A stretch of 64,000 nt of DNA from Salipiger sp. H15 (GCF_040409955.1 NZ_CP123384.1:2117501-2181500); one strand, 5' to 3'; shown: positions 18,525 through 27,401, numbered from the stretch's first letter. The notes: generated by a model not told the origin, from the sequence alone. Numbers and translations are program-made.

Positions 18525-20247
18525 CGATCCGCTCCCTTATGCCGTGCCAGATCGCCGCGAGGATGCCCTCGGGGTCCGGGCTGTAATGGGGCAGGGCAAG
18601 CCGGGTGATCCGCGCGTCGATCAGCGTCGGCCGGCCGGAGGCGATGGCCCTGCGGAATGCCTCCTCGAAGTCTTCCTCGTCCTCGACCCGGAAGCCCTCG
18701 GCGCCGCAGGCATGGGCGTAGGCCACCCAGTCGGGGGTCTCGAATTCGGTCAGCGCCGTGTCGAAGAAGGCCGAGAGCTGGTAGAGCTTGATCAGCTTGA
18801 ACTCGCCGTCGTTGAAGATCACCCAGACCACGGGGATGTTGTGGGTGACGGCGGTCATCAGCTCGAAGCCCATCATCAGGTAGCAGCCGTCGCCCACCGC
18901 GGCGACCACCGGGCGCGAGGGATCGGCGAACTTCGCCCCCAGCGCGCCGCAGACGCCGATGCCCATCGGCCCGTAGGTGCCGGGCTTGCGGAAGTTCTGC
19001 CCCTCGCGCATCTCGAGGTAGTAGCCGCACCAGGCCGCGTGGGCGCCCGCGTCGGCCAGCACCACGCCGCGCGGCGGCAGGTTGCGCGAGATCGCCTGCA
19101 CCATGCGCCCCGGATGCAGCCCCTTGTGCACGCCGATCACGAAGCGCTCGTCGTAATCCTTCGGGCGGTAGTCGATTTCCGGGCGGTGCCCGACGCTGGC
19201 GTCGAGCCTTTCATGCAGCGCCGTGAGCGCCAGCTTCGCGTCGGCGACGATGGCCGCGTCGGCGCGGTAGATCTTGTCGATCTCGCCCGGGTCGATGTTG
19301 ATGTGGATGAGCTGCCTGCCGTCGAAGAGCCCGTCGTCGAAGTCGAAGGTCGCGTGCTGGGCGAAGGAATTGCCGATGGCGAGCACCAGCTCGCTCTCCT
19401 CCCAGATGTCGCGCGCGGCCTTGTGGCCGCTGTCGCAGAAGATGCCGATGGCGAGCCGGTGCTGCTCGTCGACGATGCCCTTGCCATCCATGGTGGTCAG
19501 CAGCGGCAGCTCGAACCGCTCGATGAAGCGGCGCAGCGCCTCGCCGGCGCCCGAGCGGACCGCGCCGAAGCCGGCCAGCACGCAGACCCGGTCGCCGCGG
19601 TTCAGCGCGTCCTCGAGCAGGTTCCCCGCCGCCTCGAGCTGCGCCGGGTCGGGCGCGACCGGGGCGGGGCGCACGTCGATGCGGCGGAAGTTCGGCACCT
19701 CGACGCTGCGCGGGGTGATGTCCTCGGCGATGGCGATGTGTACCGGGCCGGGCCGCCCCTCGAAGGCGATGCGCACCGCGCGCTCGAGGGTGTCGACCAG
19801 CTTCGCCGGATCGGTCACGAGGAAATTCGCGGGCTTGCCGGTGGCGGGATCGGTCTTGCAGCAGGCGTCGAACATCATGTGCGAGTTCGGCGTGCGGCCG
19901 CGGCCCGAGGTCTCGTTGAGCCCGCCGCGCCCCTCCCACGCAACGGTGGAATAGCCGCTGATCGCCAGCACCGGGTAGCTGTCGGTGAGCGCGACGCAGA
20001 GCCCCGAGATCAGGTTGAAGGCCCCGGGCCCCGCGGTCGCGAAACAGACGCCCAGCCGACCCGTGAACATCGCGTAGCCGCAGGCCATGAAGGCGGCGGC
20101 CTGTTCGTTCTTGGCGATGATCGGGCGGATCCGCTTCGAGGCGTCGAGCGCGAGCATCAGCCCCGCCGCGTTCTCTCCGGCGCCGCCAAACGCAGCGTCA
20201 ACGCCGATGTCCCCTAGTGCCTCAACAATCGCTTCATGGACGCGCAT
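18517..20247 (-). CDS. Thiamine diphosphate-dependent enzyme (acetolactate synthase/2-hydroxyacyl lyase-like)
   Basis: 576 residues from the ATG at 20247, normal for the POX/ALS/oxalyl-CoA decarboxylase superfamily. The cofactor-activating glutamate is Glu48 in KNEQAAAFMACGYA, followed by the GVCFATAGPGAFNLISG loop. The central domain (about 190-330) is present. The C-terminal ThDP motif runs from GDGCYLMMGFEL to FNDGE. An open stretch upstream of 20247 has no family resemblance. The exact reaction is not readable: carboligation of aldehydes, 2-oxoacid decarboxylation, or cleavage of 2-hydroxyacyl-CoA are all possible. It heads the operon and overlaps the haem fusion gene by 8 bp, so joint action is likely. 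A catabolic acetolactate synthase is less likely because no partner subunit is present. Confidence 0.8.
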   Translation of the reverse strand: MRVHEAIVEALGDIGVDAAFGGAGENAAGLMLALDASKRIRPIIAKNEQAAAFMACGYAMFTGRLGVCFATAGPGAFNLISGLCVALTDSYPVLAISGYSTVAWEGRGGLNETSGRGRTPNSHMMFDACCKTDPATGKPANFLVTDPAKLVDTLERAVRIAFEGRPGPVHIAIAEDITPRSVEVPNFRRIDVRPAPVAPDPAQLEAAGNLLEDALNRGDRVCVLAGFGAVRSGAGEALRRFIERFELPLLTTMDGKGIVDEQHRLAIGIFCDSGHKAARDIWEESELVLAIGNSFAQHATFDFDDGLFDGRQLIHINIDPGEIDKIYRADAAIVADAKLALTALHERLDASVGHRPEIDYRPKDYDERFVIGVHKGLHPGRMVQAISRNLPPRGVVLADAGAHAAWCGYYLEMREGQNFRKPGTYGPMGIGVCGALGAKFADPSRPVVAAVGDGCYLMMGFELMTAVTHNIPVVWVIFNDGEFKLIKLYQLSAFFDTALTEFETPDWVAYAHACGAEGFRVEDEEDFEEAFRRAIASGRPTLIDARITRLALPHYSPDPEGILAAIWHGIRERIGV

Positions 20248-20470
20248 TGGAACCCCGTGGATCGGTAGACCGAATGGGCTGTCGTCGCGGGCGAAGACCA
20301 GCGAGTAGAGCAATAAATTCACAGCGGAAATTCCCACCACTATAGCGCGAGTCCGCCGAAAAATCCATCGCTCCGGGTGTATGGTATTCCACCACTCCGC
20401 ACCGCCCGGGGGAAAGCGGCCCCCCGAGGCGGCGCGGCGCTCGTCCGGCGCGCTTTGGCACCTATGTGTT

Positions 20471-20497
20471 TTGACCTGAGGCCCCGCGCAGTATAAT
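20471..20497 (+). promoter_or_regulatory. Promoter of mrcA
   Basis: TTGACC (20471-20476) and a consensus TATAAT (20492-20497), spaced 15 bp (16 if the -35 is read one base earlier). Transcription would start near 20504. The -10 box contains the first in-frame ATG of the mrcA frame, which therefore cannot be the start codon. Confidence 0.6.
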
Positions 20498-20525
20498 GGG
20501 ACTGCAATCCAGAGAGGCATTGCTC

Positions 20526-23063
20526 GTGATCAGGTTCATCTTCTCCTTCTTCGGGGCCATCTTCAGCGTCATCACCCTCGGGCTGATGGCCATCGCGCTG
20601 TCCATCGGCGCGGTGTTCTGGATCTATGGCCGCGACCTGCCGAGCCACGAGAGCCTGGCGCAATACACCCCGCCGACGATCAGCCGCATCTACTCGCAGG
20701 AAGGCCGGATCATCGACGAGTTCGCGCAGGAGCGACGGCTCTTCACCCCGGCGGACCAGATCCCCGACCTGGTGAAGGAGGCCTTCATCTCGGCCGAGGA
20801 CAAGAACTTCTACGAGCACCACGGCTATGACGTGCGCGGCATCGCCGCCGCCGTGGTCGACGCGGTGCGCACCCGCGGCCGCGACGTGCGCGGCGCCTCG
20901 ACCATCACCCAGCAGGTGATGAAGAACTTCCTGCTCTCGGGCGACCGCAAGATCGAGCGCAAGATCAAGGAGATCATCCTCGCCGCCCGGCTCGAGGAGA
21001 CGCTGAGCAAGGACAAGATCCTCGAGCTCTACCTCAACGAGATCTTCCTCGGCCAGAACTCCTACGGCGTCACGGCCGCGGCGCAGACCTATTTCAACAA
21101 GAGCCTGTCGGAACTCGCCCCGCACGAGGCGGCGATGCTGGCCTCGATGCCCAAGGCGCCCTCGGACTTCCACCCGGTGCGCAACAAGCAGCGCCTGCTC
21201 GACCGCCGCAACTACGTGCTGCGTGAGATGCTCGAGAACGGCTACATCGACGAGGCCACCTTCGAGAGCGAAGTGGCGCTGCCGCTGAAGTCGGTGCAGA
21301 ACGGCGATTTCGAGCCCTACCAGGACTCGCTGCCGCCGCGCGACTACTTCACCGACGAAATCCGCCGCCAGCTGACTTCCGAGTTCGGCGAGGGCGAGTT
21401 CTTCTCGGGGGGCCTGTCGGTCCGCGCGACGCTCGATCCCGAGATGCAGGTCGAGGCGGCCAAGTCGCTGCGCATCGCGCTCGAGGATTACGACCGCAGC
21501 CTCGGCCGGTGGCGCGGCACCGGCAAGACCATCGCCGAGGACCAGCTCGGCTCGGAAGAGGCCTGGCGCGCGGCGCTGGCCGCCGTGCCCGTGGCGCGCG
21601 ACATCGACCTCGACAGCCAGTGGTACCCGGCCGTGGTGCTCGATGTGGCCGACGCGCAGATGCGCCTCGGCATCGAGGGCGTCGAGGACACCGCCGAGCG
21701 CCCGACCGTGGTGCCGCGCAACGACATCAGCTGGGCCAAGGGCAGCTTCGCCGACAACTTCAAGCGCGGCGACGTGGTGCACGTGCGCGCGATGAATGAC
21801 GACAAGACCGGCGAGTTCATCCGCTGGACGCTGCGCCAGGTGCCGCGGGTGCAGGGCGCCTTCATGGCGATGGACGTGAACACCGGCCGGGTGATCTCGA
21901 TGCAGGGCGGGTTCAGCTACCAGAACTCGGTGTTCAACCGCGCCACCCAGGCGCTGCGCCAGCCCGGCTCGAGCTTCAAGCCCTTCGTCTACGCCGCGGC
22001 GCTGGACTCGGGCTTCGCCCCCTCGACGATCATCATCGACGCCCCGATCGAGATCAACACGCCGCAGGGCGTGTGGCGGCCGAAGAACGCCTCGAACACC
22101 TACTACGGCCCGACCCCGCTGCGCACCGGCATCGAGCAGTCGCGCAACCTGATGACCATCCGCCTCGCGCAGGAGATCGGCATGGACACGGTGGCGAACT
22201 ACGCCGAGAAGTTCGGCGTCTACGACCACATGGGCCGGGTGCTGGCCAACGCGCTCGGCGCGGACGAGACCACGCTCTACAAGATGATCTCGGCCTATGC
22301 GATGTTCGCCAACGGCGGCGAGCGGGTCGAGCCGACGCTGGTCGACCGGGTGCAGGACCGCTACGGCCGCACGGTCTACAACCACGAGTACCAGAAGGGC
22401 AACGAGCGCACCTGCCTCGACTGCGCCGATCCCAACCTGCCGCCGGGCCGCGGCCCGGACATCCGCAACAACCGTGACCGGATCATGGACGCGGTCACCG
22501 CCTACCAGCTGACCTCGATGATGCAGGGCGTGGTGCAGCGCGGCACCGCGGCGCGCACGGTGAACCTGCCGGTGCCGACCGCCGGCAAGACCGGCACCAC
22601 CAACGACTCCAAGGACGTGTGGTTCCTCGGCTTCACCTCGAACATCGTCGCCGGCTGCTACATCGGCTACGACACGCCACGCCCGCTCGGCCACGGTGCC
22701 TCGGGCGGCGGGCTCTGCGGGCCGGTGTTCAACCGGTTCATGCTCAAGGCGGTCGAGAAATACGGCGGCGGCCAGTTCAAGGTTCCCCCGGCCTGCAACT
22801 TCATCAACATCGACCGCTTCACCGGCGCCCGGCTCGGCCCGGACGCCAGCGGCGACAACGTGGTGGCCGAGTGCTTCCGCTCGGGCGAGGAACCGCTCTT
22901 CGGCATCCAGCTCGATGGCGGCTGGGCGATGACCGGCAATTTCGACATGATCCAGCCCGACGGCTCGACCCGTCCGCGCGAGATCACCACCTCGACCGGC
23001 CGCAAGGCGACGGTGGGGCCCAAGGCCTCGTTCGGTACGCTGAGCTCGGGCGGGCTCTACTGA
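20526..23063 (+). CDS. mrcA: Penicillin-binding protein 1A (bifunctional transglycosylase/transpeptidase)
   Basis: 845 residues. Class A PBP that polymerises and cross-links peptidoglycan at the inner membrane. An N-terminal transmembrane segment lies at about 5-33. The GT51 domain has catalytic Glu91 in ISAEDKNFYEHHG, then RGASTITQQV and KIKEIILAARLE. The transpeptidase has Ser482-x-x-Lys485 (GSSFK), SRN, and Lys688-Thr-Gly. An OB-like insert occupies about 330-440. I choose the GTG at 20526 because AGAGAGG (20511-20517) sits 8 bp upstream; the ATG at 20496 lies inside the -10 box. Monocistronic, with a terminator 27 bp after the stop. Confidence 0.95.
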   Translation: MIRFIFSFFGAIFSVITLGLMAIALSIGAVFWIYGRDLPSHESLAQYTPPTISRIYSQEGRIIDEFAQERRLFTPADQIPDLVKEAFISAEDKNFYEHHGYDVRGIAAAVVDAVRTRGRDVRGASTITQQVMKNFLLSGDRKIERKIKEIILAARLEETLSKDKILELYLNEIFLGQNSYGVTAAAQTYFNKSLSELAPHEAAMLASMPKAPSDFHPVRNKQRLLDRRNYVLREMLENGYIDEATFESEVALPLKSVQNGDFEPYQDSLPPRDYFTDEIRRQLTSEFGEGEFFSGGLSVRATLDPEMQVEAAKSLRIALEDYDRSLGRWRGTGKTIAEDQLGSEEAWRAALAAVPVARDIDLDSQWYPAVVLDVADAQMRLGIEGVEDTAERPTVVPRNDISWAKGSFADNFKRGDVVHVRAMNDDKTGEFIRWTLRQVPRVQGAFMAMDVNTGRVISMQGGFSYQNSVFNRATQALRQPGSSFKPFVYAAALDSGFAPSTIIIDAPIEINTPQGVWRPKNASNTYYGPTPLRTGIEQSRNLMTIRLAQEIGMDTVANYAEKFGVYDHMGRVLANALGADETTLYKMISAYAMFANGGERVEPTLVDRVQDRYGRTVYNHEYQKGNERTCLDCADPNLPPGRGPDIRNNRDRIMDAVTAYQLTSMMQGVVQRGTAARTVNLPVPTAGKTGTTNDSKDVWFLGFTSNIVAGCYIGYDTPRPLGHGASGGGLCGPVFNRFMLKAVEKYGGGQFKVPPACNFINIDRFTGARLGPDASGDNVVAECFRSGEEPLFGIQLDGGWAMTGNFDMIQPDGSTRPREITTSTGRKATVGPKASFGTLSSGGLY

Positions 23064-23089
23064 GCGCAGCGCCGCATCCCGAAGACCGA

Positions 23090-23117
23090 GGCGGAGGGGC
23101 TGTCCCCTCCGCCTTTT
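23090..23117 (+). terminator. Rho-independent terminator of mrcA
   Basis: Perfect 10-bp stem GGCGGAGGGG (23090-23099) with CCCCTCCGCC (23104-23113), 4-nt loop, then TTTTGCTTTT. A textbook intrinsic terminator. Confidence 0.9.
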
Positions 23118-23140
23118 GCTTTTCCGGCTGAAAGGGCGTG

Positions 23141-23257
23141 GAGGGGCGCTGCCCCTCTTGGCCTTCGGCCAATTCACCCCGGCGTATTTTCAAAGAGAAG
23201 AGGGGCCAGGGGGGGGGCGCCGCGCAGCCTTCCGGCTTCTTCTCTTTCCAAATACGC
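23141..23257. repeat. Structured intergenic repeat, copy B, with a 20-bp inverted repeat
   Basis: GAGGGGC-GCT-GCCCCTC hairpin (23141-23157), perfect TTGGCC-TTC-GGCCAA hairpin (23158-23172), and tail CACCCCGGCGTATTTTC (23175-23191), the same plan as copies at 1696 and 31704. The tail also opens a long inverted repeat: 23182-23201 (starting GCGTATTTTC) pairs with 23238-23257 (ending CAAATACGC) with two mismatches around a G-rich centre. It lies between convergent mrcA and the peptide permease. Confidence 0.65.
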
Positions 23258-23362
23258 ATGACCACCCTTGCCGCCCGCGCGGCGCGGGGGAGGCGCGCCG
23301 ATGAAAAAGGCGGGGGGCTGGGCCCCCCGCCTCCGGCGGTACTTCAAGCTGAGGTTGCGCGC

Positions 23363-24343
23363 TCAGCGGCCGCGGATGCGCGGGTCGAGCGCGTCGCGCA
23401 GCCCGTCGCCGAGGTAGTTGACCCCGAGCACGGTGAGCGAGATCGCGATGCCGGGCAGGATCACCCGCTCGGGGAAGTCCTCCATCCGCGCCACCGCGTC
23501 GGCCAGCATCTTGCCCCAGGTCGGGAAGTCCGAGGGGAAGCCGACGCCGAGGAAGGACAGCGCGCTCTCGGTGATGATCGCCGTGGCGAGGCCGAGCGTC
23601 GCCGAGACCATGATCGGCGAGAGCACGTTCGGCAGCAGGTGGCGGGTGATGATCTGGAACGGCCGCGTGCCGATCGAGCGCGCCGCCAGCACGAACTCGC
23701 GCTCCTTCAGCGCCAGCACGTCGCCGCGCACGATGCGCGCCGTGGGCATCCACGAGGTGATGCCGACCACGGTGACGATGAGGATGAACATGCCGCCCTC
23801 GGGGCCGAAGTTCGCCCGCAGCGGCTGGCGGAACAGGGTCACCGCGACCAGGAGCAGCGGCAGGATCGGCAGCGACAGGAAGAGGTCCGTCAGGCGCATC
23901 AGCGGGCCGTCGAGCTTGCGGAAGTAGCCGGCCAGCACGCCGATCCCGGCGCCGATCACCAGCGACAGGATCATCGCCGCCCAGCCCACCGCCATCGAGG
24001 CGCGCCCGCCGGCGATCAGCTGCGAGAGGTTGTCGCGGCCGAGCTGGTCCGAGCCCAGCGGATGCGCCCAGCTGGTCTTCGCCGTGCCGTCCCAGAGCGT
24101 GGTGTAGATCGGCCGCATGTCCTTGGCGCGGATGTCGAGCGCCTGCGGATCGAGCGTCCAGAGATAGGGCCCGAGCAGCACGCCCAAGGTGATGAAGAGC
24201 AGGAAGAAGGCCCCGACCATCGCGCCCTTGTGCTTGCGGAACTGGCTCCAGACGTCCTTCCACTTGGAGCGCGGCGGCTTGTCCGGTCCCTTGTCGCGCA
24301 GGGCCTCGATCGGGGCGGGGGAGGCGGGAACGGGCTCAGTCAT
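23363..24343 (-). CDS. Peptide ABC transporter permease (OppC/DppC type)
   Basis: 326 residues. Inner-membrane subunit of a dipeptide/oligopeptide importer. A basic cytoplasmic N-terminus (about 1-40) precedes the first membrane segment (GAMVGAFFLLFITLGVLLGP), then a periplasmic loop and five further segments. The EAA loop region reads EREFVLAARSIGTRPFQIITRHLLPN, the signature for contact with the ATPase. Start ATG 24343, overlapping the oppB-like stop by 8 bp (translational coupling). It is the last gene of the minus-strand SBP-permease-permease operon. Confidence 0.93.
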   Translation of the reverse strand: MTEPVPASPAPIEALRDKGPDKPPRSKWKDVWSQFRKHKGAMVGAFFLLFITLGVLLGPYLWTLDPQALDIRAKDMRPIYTTLWDGTAKTSWAHPLGSDQLGRDNLSQLIAGGRASMAVGWAAMILSLVIGAGIGVLAGYFRKLDGPLMRLTDLFLSLPILPLLLVAVTLFRQPLRANFGPEGGMFILIVTVVGITSWMPTARIVRGDVLALKEREFVLAARSIGTRPFQIITRHLLPNVLSPIMVSATLGLATAIITESALSFLGVGFPSDFPTWGKMLADAVARMEDFPERVILPGIAISLTVLGVNYLGDGLRDALDPRIRGR

Positions 24344-25373
24344 AGCGGATCCTCGGGTCGAGAAGGCCGTAGAGGATGTCGGCGATCAGGTTGAACAGAA
24401 CGATCAGCACGGCGAAGATGAAGGTCAGCGTCATCACCATCGGCAGGTCGTTGGCAAAGAGCGCGGTGATCAGCAGCTGGCCGATCCCGTTCACCTTGAA
24501 GACGTTCTCGGTGATGATCGCGCCGCCGAAGATCGAGGGCACGCCGAGCGCGATGACGGTGATCACCGGGATCATCGAGTTGCGCAGCACGTGCACCATG
24601 ACCACCACGGCCTCCGAAAGGCCCTTGGCGCGGGCGGTGCGCACGTAGTCCTGGTTGAGGTTGTCGAGCATCGAGGCGCGCATGTAGCGCGACAGCTGCG
24701 CGGTGGTCTGGAAGGCCAGCACCATGACCGGCATGATCATCTGCACGATCTGGAACTTGAAGCTCGCCCAGTCGCGGACCACGTGGGTGGTGTCGTAGAT
24801 CGACGGGAACCAGCCGAGGTAGACCGAGAAGATCACGATCAGCAGAGGGCCGGTGAAGAACGGCGGGATCGAGAAGCCGACCATGGTGATGAAGGTGCCG
24901 GCCTGGTCGAAGACCGAGTATTGCCGGTAGGCCGAGTAGATGCCGATGGGCAGGGCGATGAGCACGCCGACCACGTAGCTGAGGCCGACCACCCAGAGCG
25001 TCTGCGGGATGCGCTGCAGCACGATGTCCATCACCGGCGAGCGGGTCTGCCAGGAGATCACCCGCAGCTGGCCGTTGTAGAGATGCGTGTCGGGCAGCCA
25101 GCCGAGCAGCCAGCTGTCGCGGGTGAGCCAGTCGATGAAGATCTTGGGCTCGATCCAGAAGACCTGCACCAGCCATTTCCAGTATTGCACCAGCGCCGGC
25201 TCGCCGACACCGAGCGCGTCGCGCATCTTCTGCTTCACCTCGGGGGGCACGGTCAGCGGCACCTGCGCCATGGGATCGCCCGGCGCGAGCTGCAGCAGCA
25301 TGAAGATCACGAAGCTGATGAAGAGCAGCGTCGGGACCGAAAGGACGAGGCGGCGGATCGCGTAGGTCAGCAT
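24336..25373 (-). CDS. Peptide ABC transporter permease (OppB/DppB type)
   Basis: 345 residues from the ATG at 25373 (MLTYAIRRLVLSVPTLLFISF), the standard DppB start. A proline-rich open extension upstream is ignored. An N-terminal membrane anchor is followed by a long periplasmic loop and five membrane segments. The EAA loop (DYVRTARAKGLSEAVVVMVHVLRN) docks the ATPase. Pairs with the DppC-type subunit to form the channel. About 280 bp with a strong hairpin separate it from the binding-protein gene upstream. Confidence 0.94.
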   Translation of the reverse strand: MLTYAIRRLVLSVPTLLFISFVIFMLLQLAPGDPMAQVPLTVPPEVKQKMRDALGVGEPALVQYWKWLVQVFWIEPKIFIDWLTRDSWLLGWLPDTHLYNGQLRVISWQTRSPVMDIVLQRIPQTLWVVGLSYVVGVLIALPIGIYSAYRQYSVFDQAGTFITMVGFSIPPFFTGPLLIVIFSVYLGWFPSIYDTTHVVRDWASFKFQIVQMIMPVMVLAFQTTAQLSRYMRASMLDNLNQDYVRTARAKGLSEAVVVMVHVLRNSMIPVITVIALGVPSIFGGAIITENVFKVNGIGQLLITALFANDLPMVMTLTFIFAVLIVLFNLIADILYGLLDPRIRYD

Positions 25374-25611
25374 GGGCGGACCTTTCGGATGGGGGCGCGG
25401 GCGGGGCGGCGCCGCGTGTGCGGCGGCAATGTCCGGCACCGGGCGTGGCTGCGGGCTGTGTGCGTCATGAATTCCGTGTCATTGCTGTTGGACCCGTGCG
25501 GCGGCACCGGCTGTCGCCGCGAGGCGCCGTGGGCCGGGAAGGAGGACCGGCCCGAGGGGCCGAGGTCGGGGTTCCGGAGAGGTGAGGTCACGGGCAGACC
25601 TTCCAGAAGGG

Positions 25612-25642
25612 GCACGCCCCCGCGCCGGGCGCGGGGACGTGC
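25612..25642 (-). terminator. Intercistronic hairpin after the peptide-binding protein gene
   Basis: GCACG-C-CCCCGCGC (25612-25625) pairs with GCGCGGGG-A-CGTGC (25629-25642), a 13-bp stem with one mismatch and a 3-nt loop. It stands 12 bp after the binding-protein stop on the minus strand, ahead of the permease genes. Likely a partial terminator or 3' stabiliser that keeps binding protein above permease levels. Confidence 0.6.
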
Positions 25643-25653
25643 GGGTCACGGGG

Positions 25654-27363
25654 TCAGCCCTTGATGCGGAACCAGTCGGCCGCGTTCCACAGCTCGCTGT
25701 CCCAGGTGTTCAGGATCACACCGCCGAGCGTGTTGGAATGCGCCGAGACGCGGCCACGGTCGACCAGCGGAACGATGGTCATCGTGTCCTTGGTGATGAT
25801 CTCGTTCAGCTTCTTGGCGATCTCGCCGCGCTTCTCGAGCTCGCCGGTCTTGGCCAGATCGTCGAGCAGCGCGTCGTATTCCTCGTTGCAGAAGCGGTTG
25901 ATGTTCTCGCCCTGCCACTGCGACGACGGCTTCGGCTCGTTGCCGCAGCGGTACATCTGCAGGTAGGACTGCGGGTCGGTGCCGTCGAAGTTGTTCGCGT
26001 ACATCTCGACGTCGGCGTAGAACTTCTGGAAGGTGTCGGGCGAGCCCGGGTCACCGCCGAAGTAGACCGAGGCGTCGATGTTGCGCAGTTCGGTCTCGAC
26101 GCCGATCTGGCGCCACCAATCCTTGATCAGCGCCTGGAAGTCCTGGCGGACGGCGTTGGTCGAGGTCTGGTAGAGCAGGCTCAGCTTCATGCCGTCCTTC
26201 TCGCGGATGCCGTCACCGTCGCTGTCGGTCCAGCCGGCTTCCTCGAGCAGCGCCTTGGCGCCATCGAGGTCCTGGGTGAGGCACTCGGTGTTCGGCGAGG
26301 CGTAGAGCTCGGGCGCGGGCACGAGGTTGCAGGTGGCGCGGCCGGCCTGGCCGTAGCCGACCTCGGTCAGCAGGTTGCGGTCGATCGCCATCGACAGCGC
26401 CTTGCGGACCTTGAAGTCCGACAGGATCGGGTGCGGATGCGCCACGGTCGAACGCTCGCCCTCGGGCAGGTTCGGCGAGGGGTCCGTCATGTTCATCTCG
26501 AGCCGTTCGACCAGGGTGCCGAAGGCCGAGACCGGGGTGCCGGCGCCGCCCTGTGCCATCGAGGCAAGGACGTCGGGTGCGAGCTGCAGGTTCCAGGCGT
26601 AGTCGAACTCGCCGGTCTGCAGCACCGCGCGGGCCGCCGATTCCGCGTCGCCGCCGCCCTTGAGCGTGGCGGTCGCGAAGGCGGGCTTGGCCGGGTCACG
26701 GTAGTTGGGGTTGGCCGAGAGCGAGATCACGTCGTTCGGCTTGAACTCGTCGACCTTGAACGGGCCGGTGCCGATCGGGTTGAAGTTGGCCTCGGTGCAG
26801 GTCGATGCCGCGGCGCCGACGCAGTTCTCGAACTGCGCCTTCTGCAGGATCGGGGACTGGCCGCCCATGAACGGGCCGTAGGGGTTCGGCATGGCCTCGT
26901 CGAAATTCACGATCACGGTCAGGTCGTCCGGCGTGTCGATCGAGGTGATGTGGTCGAACTTGGCGAGCTGCGCGCAGCCGCCGTCGGGGCTCATGCAGTA
27001 GTCGGCGGTGAATTTCACGTCGGCCGAGGTCACCGGGGTGCCGTCGGACCACAGCAGGCCGGACTTCAGCTTCCAGGTGATCGACTTCAGGTCGGCGGCC
27101 ACGCCGCCGTTCTCGACGGTCGGGATCTCTTCGGCCAGGAAGGGAACCAGTGCACCGGTCTCGGTGTAGCGACCGAGGGGCTCGAGGACCAGCGACGAGG
27201 CCTCGATGTCCTTGGTGCCGCTCGACAGGTAGGGCGTCATGATCGACGGCGCCTGCCAGTAGATGATGTTCACGTGCCCGTCCGAGCCGCGCTCCGCCAT
27301 GGCGGCGGCGGGGGCCAGCACGAAGCTGGCTGCGGCCCCGAGGAGAAGGGTCTTCAGTTTCAT
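25654..27363 (-). CDS. Periplasmic peptide-binding protein (SBP family 5)
   Basis: 569 residues, typical of DppA/OppA-like proteins. Signal peptide MKLKTLLLGAAASFVLAPAAAMA, cleavage near residue 23. Family 5 features include SSLVLEPLGRY near the start, a SADVKFTADY segment, GTGPFKVDEFKPND (the conserved G-T-G-P-F/Y block) and KVRKALSMAIDR. It binds di/oligopeptides or similar solutes in the periplasm and delivers them to the two permeases encoded downstream. Start ATG 27363. Divergent from the double ATPase gene across 237 bp. Confidence 0.93.
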   Translation of the reverse strand: MKLKTLLLGAAASFVLAPAAAMAERGSDGHVNIIYWQAPSIMTPYLSSGTKDIEASSLVLEPLGRYTETGALVPFLAEEIPTVENGGVAADLKSITWKLKSGLLWSDGTPVTSADVKFTADYCMSPDGGCAQLAKFDHITSIDTPDDLTVIVNFDEAMPNPYGPFMGGQSPILQKAQFENCVGAAASTCTEANFNPIGTGPFKVDEFKPNDVISLSANPNYRDPAKPAFATATLKGGGDAESAARAVLQTGEFDYAWNLQLAPDVLASMAQGGAGTPVSAFGTLVERLEMNMTDPSPNLPEGERSTVAHPHPILSDFKVRKALSMAIDRNLLTEVGYGQAGRATCNLVPAPELYASPNTECLTQDLDGAKALLEEAGWTDSDGDGIREKDGMKLSLLYQTSTNAVRQDFQALIKDWWRQIGVETELRNIDASVYFGGDPGSPDTFQKFYADVEMYANNFDGTDPQSYLQMYRCGNEPKPSSQWQGENINRFCNEEYDALLDDLAKTGELEKRGEIAKKLNEIITKDTMTIVPLVDRGRVSAHSNTLGGVILNTWDSELWNAADWFRIKG

Positions 27364-27387
27364 AGGTCACTCCCTGTTATCGACCTA

Positions 27388-27401
27388 AGACCGGTTGGTC
27401 T
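27388..27401. promoter_or_regulatory. Small palindrome before the peptide-binding protein gene
   Basis: AGACC-GGTT-GGTCT, 25 bp upstream of the binding-protein start on its 5' side and within the spacer shared with the divergent ATPase gene. It could be an operator or a 5' UTR hairpin; no regulator is encoded nearby. Confidence 0.3.

Noticed and set aside
18517..20247. Reading the ThDP gene as the acetolactate synthase of branched-chain synthesis (ilvB)
   Set aside because: No ilvN/ilvC neighbours and a tight overlap with a haem lipid-oxygenase-like gene; kept as a ThDP enzyme of unknown reaction.
20496..20525. ATG at 20496 as the mrcA start
   Set aside because: It lies within the -10 box TATAAT; the GTG at 20526 has a better ribosome-binding site and matches the usual PBP1A N-terminus.
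20340..23177. A 945-codon open frame on the minus strand opposite mrcA
   Set aside because: It mirrors the codon periodicity of mrcA in GC-rich DNA, is Arg/Ala/His-rich without domains, and runs through the mrcA promoter and terminator.
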